NCBI GenBank assembly: GCA_007644065.1
Contig: VJWN01000011.1
Coordinates: forward strand, 1,484,016-1,548,015
Length of the DNA: 64,000 nt
Direction of reading: 5' to 3'
Origin: Margaritispora aquatica
Taxonomy: Eukaryota > Ascomycota > Leotiomycetes > Helotiales > Discinellaceae
Shown here: one piece after another, positions 55,847 to 64,000 of the stretch
How the letters are laid out: each line of letters starts with the position of its first letter
Numbering within the stretch: position 1 is the first letter of the stretch
Position numbers and translations under genes: made by a program
Notes under the pieces: generated by a model
Told to the model about the DNA's origin: nothing
The model's database searches: none
The model's input: only the letters and a program-made list of their open reading frames with translations

Positions 55847-57298
55847 CTATGCCTTGTCAATTTCTTTAATCTCGTCGTCATCTGGCTTCTCACCCTCGCC
55901 ACCTTCACCCCAAGCCGAATTGCTGCGGCTCAATTTACCACCCGAGAACCCATTTGAAACCTCTTTCGGACTCGCTAACGGACTACCAGGCACAGGAGCA
56001 CCACCAATGCTTCCGCTGATGCTGTCATTTCTATTATGCCCAAAAAGGCCACTTTTGACACTTCCACCATCGGCTGCAGCGGACTGCTTACCAGCGTAGT
56101 AACTGTTTCGCTCACTTGGGAGGGCAGGGGTGACTCCTGTTGCAGAATATATGCTAGCTCGCTCATTCAGCCCGCCAACGTTGGCGCCAGTCTGGTGTCG
56201 AGACGGCGCATAGCTAGGATCGATGTTCGCACTCAGAACACTCAATGGTAAACTTTCCCGACTGCCGCCAAACAAGGAAGATGGAGCAAGAGCACGAACT
56301 GAGGCATCTGTATCCATTGATCTTCTTCGGCGTCGCTTCGAGGAAGAAGCAAGTGTCAGAATAGAAGCGTTATCAGTAAGCATATTATTTGCTGTAGCTG
56401 TGCTATAAGTGGCGGGATGTCCACCACTGCTTCCTTGTGGGACCAGGTGGGCTGGGAGCGCAGTAGGAGGAGAGGTTGGAAATTGATGTGAAAAGTGTAT
56501 ACTGGCATTATTGGTATTATGGGCAGGAGCTGCTGTTGGAGCTACCGACTGTATGGTCGTGAGAGTAGTAGTCAAGGAACGCACCGAAGGTGCAGGCGAA
56601 GAAAACGTGCTGTCGGCCCCCCTACCAGAACTAACACCACATCCGACGGTATGGTTTGTTGCTTCTCCAGATGATGGCGCATGTGATGGTGCAGCCTCTG
56701 AATATGCTCTATCCGCATCTGTGGACGTAGCAGCGACTGACTTTTGGGTTCGTCCATCTAATGAAGACTGGAGGGATCTTCTGCTATGACTCAATGAGGA
56801 GGCGCTCAGAGAGCCGGTGGGGCCACTTGAGAGTGATTGATTCGCGTTTGCGTTGGAAGCAATACCATTCAAATGGCCGGATTGCGGGTATGGATTGTTG
56901 TTTTTGGAAAGCGTTCCCTTCTTCCCACTTTGCTTCAGCTGATATGTATTCCGCTTTGTGCTGGTTGTGCCCGACGCATCTGTAGTAGTGGAACCTCCCT
57001 TGAAGTTGGTAAGCTTCCTCATCCATGTGGAGAATGGACGTCGTCTTCCGGGTCGATCTGACATATCTGTTAGCTGAATGGTAGAATGAAGAAGTGGTGC
57101 AAAATGAGGTCAGAACGTGAAAGAGTTTCGCTTCGGGTGTTATCGAGGGTAGAAAGGGGACACAAAGTTAAAGATACGGGGGGAAGCTGAGGCTCTGATT
57201 TGCTTTGTTTTGCTGAGACTGATGCGCGTACCATGTGAAGTTTGTCCTTGTGCTTGTGTGTGCTGGATAGCCTCAGATGTAGCCGTAGTCGTCGCCAT
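55847..57298 (-). CDS. Conserved Ser/Thr-rich fungal protein of unknown function
   Basis: Preferred model: exons 57298-57232 and 57066-55847, 428 residues. The long second exon has low complexity rich in Ser, Thr, Ala and Asn, but contains ordered-looking blocks: RPGRRRPFSTWMRKLTNFK near the N-terminus and DNASILTLASSSKRRRRRSM then ASVRALAPSSLFGGSRESLPLS. The latter look like conserved fungal motifs and include a basic RRRRR patch that could be a nuclear signal. The first exon (MATTTATSEAIQHTQAQGQTSH) joins in phase through donor CATG|GTACGC and acceptor CTAACAG|AT. If it is not used, ATG 57064 gives 405 residues. I recognise no domain. Confidence 0.7.
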
Positions 57299-58701
57299 TG
57301 TGGTATTCGAGAGAGTGTTTGCTTTCGATAAAGAGGCACGAGATGGGCGTGGAAGACCGAACAAAGATCCTTGATCTGAAGATAGGGTAGTAGTAACAAT
57401 TGTGAGGCTGAGCTTTGGACCTGCTTCCTGGAAATTGTGAATACTTGGGACAGGACTGACTAGCGGTAAGTTGGAACTCGTGTTCGAATGGAGAGGCGGA
57501 TTTGGCTCTGGTACTGGCTTCTGCTGCTTCGTAGTTTTGAATATGTAGATAAAGGGAAGTGATTGAGAGTCTGTTGATGGGAATTGGAAGAGGGTACCGA
57601 GTTGAATAGAGTAGTAGGTAAGGTAGAGTGTAAAAGCTCCGGTTGTATGGTACGGGTATTGTGATATTTCCGGTAGCCGTACGAAGGTGATCGTATTGCG
57701 CAGGTCGGCATTCGCATTCATCCCCCGATATTACAGCCTCGTCTACTTAGGTAGGGTAAGGTAAGGTAAGGGAGGAAGGGAAGGGTATGGTATCACGTGC
57801 TAACTCCAGCCTTGTCTTGCCTTGTGCTGTGCTTGTGCCGCCCATGTCCTTGTGCATCCCATCATGGTCATGGTCGGTCATGGTGGGTAAAATAAATTTT
57901 CCACTTTAAACCCCTCATCCTCACACTCTCACACACCCTCTTTCGTCCTCACTGCCCAGTTCCAACAAAATATCAGTGCCCGACCTGATCTCAATTGACC
58001 TACCCACTCGAATTGCTCGATTAAATTCCGACTTGCAATTCGATCCCTCCTATAATTCTTCACTAGGAGTTCCAATGTCGATGAATCGTGTCTGGAGTAT
58101 ACTCTGAAGTTCAAAACCTCTTCCAACACATTCACAGGAACAGCGTCTCTTTTGACACTGGCCTGTGATTGTCTTCAGCCAACCTTCAATTTCTTCTCAC
58201 CCACCCTATGAGCACCAAAGACCTTCTTAGATTTCTCTCAAAGCCAGCCAAGTGAGTCTGCCGAAGCAAAGGAGGACTACTTTCTGACTTGAACGTACAC
58301 TGTGATGGGCTCTTGGCTAACGCACAAGTAAAGGCCTCGATAGCACCAGCCACGCCCCCATACAAATTTACTTTATCAAATAAACAGATAAACCTCATCT
58401 GTTAGACCCGCTACCTACACACGGTATCGGCTTCTACCAGATCGAGGACAACACAAGCAACATTCCCTCCGCAAAGGACTTTTTCATCCCGCTCTGCACT
58501 CGGCCTCCATAATATAAACCAAGACAACTTCGCACACAACGTATTTAGCTGGCCTTGCCAGCACTCGAAACACCAGTGGTCCCGTGGGCCTACTCTTCTC
58601 GAGCAAAACAAACTCGCTTGAGGGTAGCTAGTGCTTCACAGTACTTGTAACACTCAGTCCAAACCTCCAAGTGTTCACCAGCAACTCGACACGAAATAGT
58701 T
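57299..58701. promoter_or_regulatory. Long divergent region and SAMDC leader with short upstream ORFs
   Basis: 1.4 kb between divergent starts. A 193-codon minus-strand frame from ATG 57721 runs into the neighbouring gene's leader, but lacks protein character. On the plus strand, the region before SAMDC has short ATG-led frames: 58077-58109 (10 codons), 58209-58256 (15 codons, MSTKDLLRFLSKPAK) and 58302-58328 (8 codons). The second ends at AAGTGAGTC, which is also a possible splice donor. SAMDC messages in plants and animals are controlled by upstream ORFs. Whether the transcript begins before these is unknown. Confidence 0.4.
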
Positions 58702-60285
58702 ATGGTGAACTCTACTATCCCTCCCGAATATACATTTTCGCCCTCCGAGGCTACTCCACAGCTTACGATCAATCGTGAGGCTACGATTGACCTAGACAGT
58801 AGCAATGCTTTCGAAGGGCCAGAGAAGCTCCTAGAGGTATGGTTTGCACCTGCTCCAGAGAATCTGCCCGCTGGCACCAAGAAAAATGGATTGAAAGTTG
58901 TCTCAGCAGAGACCTGGAAGGAGATGCTGGACCTGGTCAACTGTAAGGTTCTATCTGTGGTGGAATCTGAGCATGTTGATGCCTACCTCTTATCCGAATC
59001 GAGCATGTTTGTCTTCCCACACAAACTGATCTTGAAAACTTGTGGAACTACCACCCTTTTGTTGGGTATCCGCCGTATCTTGAGGATTGCTGCTGTCTAT
59101 GCTGGCTTTCCTACACTGAACTCCGCTTCATTGGCTGGGGTCAAGGTAGCAGCGACACCATATCGTGTGTTCTACAGTCGCAAGAACTTTTTATTTCCAG
59201 ACAAACAACTTGGACCACACCGTAGCTGGAAAGACGAAGTGAAGTATCTCGATGATAATTTCAGTGGTGGAAGTGCATACATGGTGGGCAAGATGAATGG
59301 TGATCATTGGTACCTTTACTTGACCTCTCCCAACACATCTCTTACACCACCAAAGACTCCAGACAACGAACGAGTCCCCACTGAGACAAAGATTCTAAAT
59401 ATACCACTTGGATTCGGCCAAAAGTTGCCTGAAGGGGACGATGAGACTCTTGAAATTCTAATGACTGATCTTGACCAAGAGAACGCCAAGCAATTCTACC
59501 TAGAAAACGCAAGTGCCGTTGCAGAGGGAAAGTATCTGGCAAGAGCACAGCAAGCACGTAAGGATGCTGCTGACAGTCTAGGTAAATTAAGCGAGGTCAA
59601 CATGACCAATTCTACCTTGAGTGGAACAACAGCTGGTAGTTTGGAAAACAACGACGAGACTTTCGATGTCTTCAGCCACACTTCTTCGGACAATGGAGTT
59701 TTGACACCTGTCGACGGTGTAGATACTCCACAAGAAAGTACCGAAGGCCACGCTCTTGGAACTGTTGTATCTGATACCTGCGGCCTCTCGGATGTGTACC
59801 CAACATCGCGTTATCCAGATGCCCGTGTTGATGCGTATTTGTTCTCTCCATGTGGATTCTCTGCCAACGGAGTCATTCCTGCTCCTGACCAGGCTGGTTC
59901 AGCTACGCATTATTTCACCGTCCATGTTACACCAGAACCTCAATGTTCATATGCATCATTCGAAACAAATGTCCCAGGTCGACAGACTGGCCGTGAGACT
60001 TGTGAAGTTATTGCTCATGTAGTCGATATCTTCAAGCCTGGACGGTTCAGTGTTACTCTTTTCGAGGCCAGGGCAAACTCGATGGAAGCAAGGGAGCTGA
60101 TTGGTGCAGCTGCTGAGGAGGAGACCAAAGCGGCTGCTTTGAGAAGTATGAAGATGGAGAAAATCAGCGGATACCGGCGAGTGGAGAGGATTGTGCACGA
60201 ATTTGATGGTTACGATCTAGTGTTCCGGTTTTATGAGCGCGAAGGATGGCTGGGAGGTGGACCACGACTAGGAGAGGTTGATTGA
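58702..60285 (+). CDS. SPE2: S-adenosylmethionine decarboxylase proenzyme
   Basis: A single exon of 527 residues. The self-processing site is DAYLLSESSMFV; cleavage between Glu99 and Ser100 would make the pyruvoyl group on the α-chain. FEGPEKLLEVWF (37-48) gives the paired Glu near the active site, and KTCGTTTLL holds the proton-donor Cys114. The later block PCGFSANGVI and the YFTVHVTPEPQCSYASFE strand are family-typical. It decarboxylates SAM to supply aminopropyl groups for spermidine and spermine. The protein is longer than the human enzyme (334 aa) because of an insert around 205-345 and a C-terminal extension; fungal members are often long. The leader carries short upstream ORFs that may link translation to polyamine level. 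Confidence 0.95.
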   Translation: MVNSTIPPEYTFSPSEATPQLTINREATIDLDSSNAFEGPEKLLEVWFAPAPENLPAGTKKNGLKVVSAETWKEMLDLVNCKVLSVVESEHVDAYLLSESSMFVFPHKLILKTCGTTTLLLGIRRILRIAAVYAGFPTLNSASLAGVKVAATPYRVFYSRKNFLFPDKQLGPHRSWKDEVKYLDDNFSGGSAYMVGKMNGDHWYLYLTSPNTSLTPPKTPDNERVPTETKILNIPLGFGQKLPEGDDETLEILMTDLDQENAKQFYLENASAVAEGKYLARAQQARKDAADSLGKLSEVNMTNSTLSGTTAGSLENNDETFDVFSHTSSDNGVLTPVDGVDTPQESTEGHALGTVVSDTCGLSDVYPTSRYPDARVDAYLFSPCGFSANGVIPAPDQAGSATHYFTVHVTPEPQCSYASFETNVPGRQTGRETCEVIAHVVDIFKPGRFSVTLFEARANSMEARELIGAAAEEETKAAALRSMKMEKISGYRRVERIVHEFDGYDLVFRFYEREGWLGGGPRLGEVD

Positions 60286-62087
60286 TATAGATTGATGCTT
60301 GTTGGCCTTTGTGATTTTGGTGGGATGACCTTTTCTCTGACCTTACCACCAGCTTGTTAGCATAAACACTCTTTTTTGAATCAATTCTTGATATTAGCAT
60401 ATCATTATTTATCATAACCATGATATTATCACATACGGTCTTCGCTCGAAAGTTGATGACTTGATCTTGTTGATATCTCTTTAATAGTCAGTGGTTGAGA
60501 GAGAAAGAATATAGTAGAAATGACTGTGGGTTTTATTCTGTCCCTTAAAGATACCGTGCATTGTGGACCGTGATATTGGGACTATTTAATGATGTTGCAT
60601 ATACACTTTCACACACAGACACACAGAGAAGATACTGTCCACAGCATTTAACTTGCTAGGCGAAGGCCAACTGAGCCAAATCAACCCTAGATACCAGACT
60701 GGTCCTCAATAAATATTTGCCCTGACCACCCAGTTATTGCTTGACTGCCACATAGTAATGCAATAACCCATATCATCTCTCGGTTCTCATGGATGCAAGG
60801 ATTTAGAAATAACCTATTCACCCTTCCTTGCCCTTTTCTCAGCTTCCCTCTAGCTTTTGCCTTTGAGAACGGTGTGCTCGCTATTGTAATCTTCGTTTGA
60901 AGCTGCTTGATATGATAATCTTTGTGAGCTCTTTTTTACTACAAATCTATCTGTACCATTGAATTGAGAAAGATAAATGCGAAGCACATTGAACTATTTC
61001 TTTGCTATTTATGCTCCAAGGTTGTAAAGTTTCAGGTATTATTTCCTAGCTACTAAATTTTCATTAGTAGCACTCGACATTGATATCCAGTAACCGTGAA
61101 TGACTGTCTTTCTCCAGATTTCCCATGATCGACATAGAGAAATGGCGAGTGCAATTTCATAATCACGAAGGTGATCGGTCTGAATAGGCTCAAAAAGAGC
61201 TTGTGATAAGCAAACGTGATTTATTCCCTGGATTATCACACCAGCCTCACCGAGTACACATTTGACGCCAATGATCGCCTTGAGGCTTGCAAAAGGCTTG
61301 TTCTTATTAAGGCTAGAAGCCACTACCGCTATATACGGACTAGGAAGAGCCTCCCGATCAACGCTGGGTTCTTGAATCTATTGCTTCACAAATGAGAGGC
61401 TCGTGTAAGTTCCGAGGCATCGTAAAATCTACTGAAGTGCTTGCACAATATTTTTCACGCAGGTCTTGCAAGCTTACACGTGGTATGGTGAGCTTGCTGT
61501 ATTGTAATTAATAGACTTACATGTCATCAGAAGGCGAGGTCTGGATCATGAATCGAAGCCGTATCCGTAGGAGGGAATTTCCGAGAAACAACCACATGCA
61601 TCAAAAAAATTTGATGCCTTGACATTCCGAACTTCTTAAAGTATCATTCAAGGCTAGTGCAGAGCTCTACAGTGATTTTGGAAGATTCATGCTCTGCTAA
61701 ATAAACAAATGTAGCTGAGAACTTGAGATAGCAATAAAATAAACTTATGAGTAAGAAATCGAAACTCCATGAATGTGAATACATAGATCCAGTCAGTTCA
61801 TTATACTAGTAGCCTACCTGGTTAGATATGTTCTGGGGTTTAACTTTACAAATCTGTGTATTGTAATTCATATATCGAAAAAGTGAACCTAACCTCAGTG
61901 ACAATCTTCTTGGGGAAACCGAATTTAACATCTTCATGGCAAAAATGAGCAGGAAGTATAGGATTCATTCAGCATAGACTATATGAGCTGTTATTAACTT
62001 ATACTAGCATACACTTGATCAACCGGGACGTCGTGTGCTTCTCAGTATCCTGCTGCACTGTCATCTTCGACCACTACAACAGGTTTA
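60286..62087. other. 1.8-kb intergenic region, no supported gene
   Basis: AT-rich and without motif-bearing ATG-led frames. A 94-codon minus-strand frame at 61039-61323 starts at GTG and has no known domain. A CACACACAGACACACAG tract lies at about 60611-60628. Confidence 0.5.
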
Positions 62088-64000
62088 TCAAAAGTGACCT
62101 CCAAAATTCTCCAAGTGTAGGCTGTCCAAAAATCCTTCTTTGGAATCCGAATTCGCTTCTCCTACATCTTCAGGGCGGTAATCACTCCATGCGTCATATG
62201 CAAATATGCCTTTCGAAGACATAAAGCCAAAATCTGGTGTCAGATCTTGCATCAACTCATCGTCAAAATTCATGCCCATCGGCATATCAAATTGCATTGC
62301 CGGCTGATCGCTTGACCACGTGTATGGAGCCATCTGGTTTACAGAAGGCACAATCACCATGCCATTCAATTCCGAGGGTATGCGTGTGTTCAGTTCTGGT
62401 ATTCCAATATTTCGTTTGCTAGGTATTGTTGCTGTGGAAGGATGATTAGTGTTGTCTAAGCATTCATTTGCTCCTTTCGCATTTGGTTCCCCGTCTATTC
62501 CAAGCCGACTCTTCAAGCGCATAACGAATCCTGGAGCCTCAAGTCCTGGCATATCTCTTACTCTCATTGCCCAAGCTTTCATTGTAAGACTGGCAACTGC
62601 CGTATGTAATGCACTATTCCCAGGCTTGTTCATAGGACTTAGCTGTCCGGCCATTTTTCGCTTCTCATAGTGATCGTTCAGAATCTTCCATGCCCTATCT
62701 ACTAGGGGTCCTACAGTCCTTTCCCTGAGAGCAACGAGAAGATAGACGTGAGCAGGAAACGGGAAGTTCGTAGAGATATGCCAAAGGAATCGCCCAAGAC
62801 TCGGAGCTCCCAGCATAGCATTGTGGGCTTCCATCATTTGAAGAGAGAGGATGAAGAGCCGGTCCTTTTCTGAAGAAGATAATATTGACGCATTGGCGTA
62901 GGGAGCTCGAGGACCCATTGAAAGCTTGGCTATAGCCGAGCGCATCATTAGCGAAGAAAGAAGATGTAGTGGTATGCTCAGGTCACAAAATTGAGAGTAA
63001 CGTTCTGAAAGCTGGTTTTGAAGAGCCGAGATTGCTCTATCCTTTTCCGTCAATGTCTCGCCAACTTTTCCTTCTCTAACTCCTCGGAGGACGTTGACAA
63101 GATCGCAACGCTGTAAGACGTAGACCATTTCTGTTATGCCTTTGGCTTCTCTTGGTGGCTCCTTCATATCGAGAAAGAGATCTGAGTCATTAACATTGAG
63201 GGGTGTCTTCGTGGTCCATATGTAGTTCAGTACAGAGCTGCCTACCCCTGAAAGCTCAGATACTCGGCTGTCTAAGAACACTATCTGGAACCAAAGACGT
63301 CGACGCATTTCAGTCTCGAATGGCGGGAGCGCATATGTTGTGCCATCGTAATTTAGACCCATTCTCTGGGCGATACGAACGGCGATACCGGTGAGGCAGA
63401 AATGTGCTCGTGGATCGATGGAGAAGTTTAAGCATGAGATCTGAAACCATTAGCACGCCTTAATTACTATGCAGTGAGACATTACGTGGACGAAAACCTA
63501 CCAAATATAGTACGAAAGCTTGCAGTATCGTCATGTCTGATGAACGAAGCAAGCCGGCCCTAGAAAGCGCCTGACGACATCCATTCTGGTACCGTGCGAG
63601 GAGTATCTGTCTTTCCTCCCCGAAGACTGACATGCACTCTGGCTCGGTCAGAGAAGTTACTGCAGTCGAATATATTCCAAACATCAAAGCCTCCATGTCT
63701 TTTGGAACATTGTCTAGGTCGGCACTCGCCTCGAGCACCCGCTGTTGTATTGTTGGTGCGTGGAAGATTTTGATAAGCGGGCTTACGTTGTCGAGAAAAA
63801 ACTGCCATAAACGAAAGACGTGCACAGGAGATGGGTGCAGTTCAAATAGTGAGTCGGATGAAGGTGTAGAGAGGAAGAAGTCAGTTCCATCGGGATTGAT
63901 AGCATCGTAGGCTTTCATGATAGGTGTTTCAAGTGTTTCCTCGTCAGAAGATGCCTGCAATAGCTCCTCTGCATCACGAAACTGGGCAAATATTAGGAAC
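62088..64000 (-). CDS. Fungal-specific transcription factor, 3' part (N-terminus outside window)
   Basis: The last exon 63440-62088 (450 residues) and the preceding exon, from about 63983 down to 63502, are joined through TTG|GTAGGT...TTTCAG|ATCTCA. The protein shows the middle homology region: LWQFFLDNVSPLIKIFHAPT, AFVLYLISCLNFSIDPRAHFCLTGIAVRIAQRMGL, and ETEMRRRLWFQIVFLDSRVSELSG, the signature of Fungal_trans domains. A possible acceptor (TTTGCCCAG|TTTCGTG) at about 63983 begins this exon. The zinc-cluster DNA-binding part should lie upstream, beyond 64000. The C-terminus is Met/Asp/Asn-rich and may be an activation domain. It is probably a Zn2Cys6 regulator; without the N-terminus this is inference. 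Confidence 0.8.

Noticed and set aside
57140..57721. 193-codon minus-strand ORF from ATG 57721
   Set aside because: It overlaps the leader and first intron of the Ser-rich protein gene; only its 3' portion, in the frame from ATG 57298, is used in the preferred model.
61039..61323. 94-codon minus-strand ORF with protein-like composition
   Set aside because: It starts with GTG, has no upstream ATG or convincing exon, and shows no recognised family. It could be a gene remnant, but I cannot support it.

Overview
The window reads as nuclear DNA of a filamentous ascomycete (Pezizomycotina; a Leotiomycete is my guess from the general look of the proteins, not a computed result). The evidence is many 45-160 bp introns with GTAAGT/GTATGT-like donors, CTAAC/CTAAT branch motifs and YAG acceptors, typical fungal families (Zn2Cys6 regulators, SGF29, NPR2, MAM33, acylcarnitine carrier), and no operons. 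All exon models below were made by eye, from splice consensus, frame continuity and family motifs. I found no tRNA, rRNA, CRISPR array or phage-like sequence, although I could easily miss a tRNA by eye.

Left accessory part (1-11.8 kb): gene-poor. It holds a broken secreted-protein gene (2.07-2.57 kb), a decayed O-methyltransferase (4.29-5.53 kb), one short-chain dehydrogenase (6.4-7.3 kb) and about 4.5 kb of repeat-rich DNA upstream of a class I cAMP phosphodiesterase (11.8-14.9 kb).

Central accessory block (16.3-35.0 kb): an intact O-methyltransferase, a foldback/MITE-like element, a salicylate-hydroxylase-type FAD monooxygenase, a damaged DUF3237 ORF, a small secreted-protein candidate, two more short-chain dehydrogenases, a secreted NTF2/SnoaL-like protein and three Zn2Cys6 transcription factors. 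Hydroxylation, O-methylation and ketone reduction plus local regulators look like a tailoring or aromatic-modifying gene cluster. No PKS, NRPS, terpene cyclase or P450 is visible, so it is backbone-less, catabolic, or serves a backbone encoded elsewhere.

Right housekeeping part (35.6-60.3 kb): mitochondrial acetyl-CoA acetyltransferase, transthyretin-like 5-hydroxyisourate hydrolase, MEMO family protein, acylcarnitine carrier, MAM33/p32, HD-domain nucleotidase-like protein, SGF29 (SAGA), an O-fucosyltransferase-like membrane protein, GH105 unsaturated glucuronyl hydrolase, a CCDC174-like protein, ornithine carbamoyltransferase, NPR2 (SEACIT/GATOR1), a conserved Ser-rich protein and S-adenosylmethionine decarboxylase. 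Acetyl-CoA handling (thiolase, carnitine carrier) and arginine/polyamine/TORC1 functions (OTC, NPR2, SAMDC) sit near one another, but each gene has its own promoter.

The right edge (62.1-64.0 kb) carries the 3' part of another fungal-specific transcription factor whose N-terminus lies outside the window.
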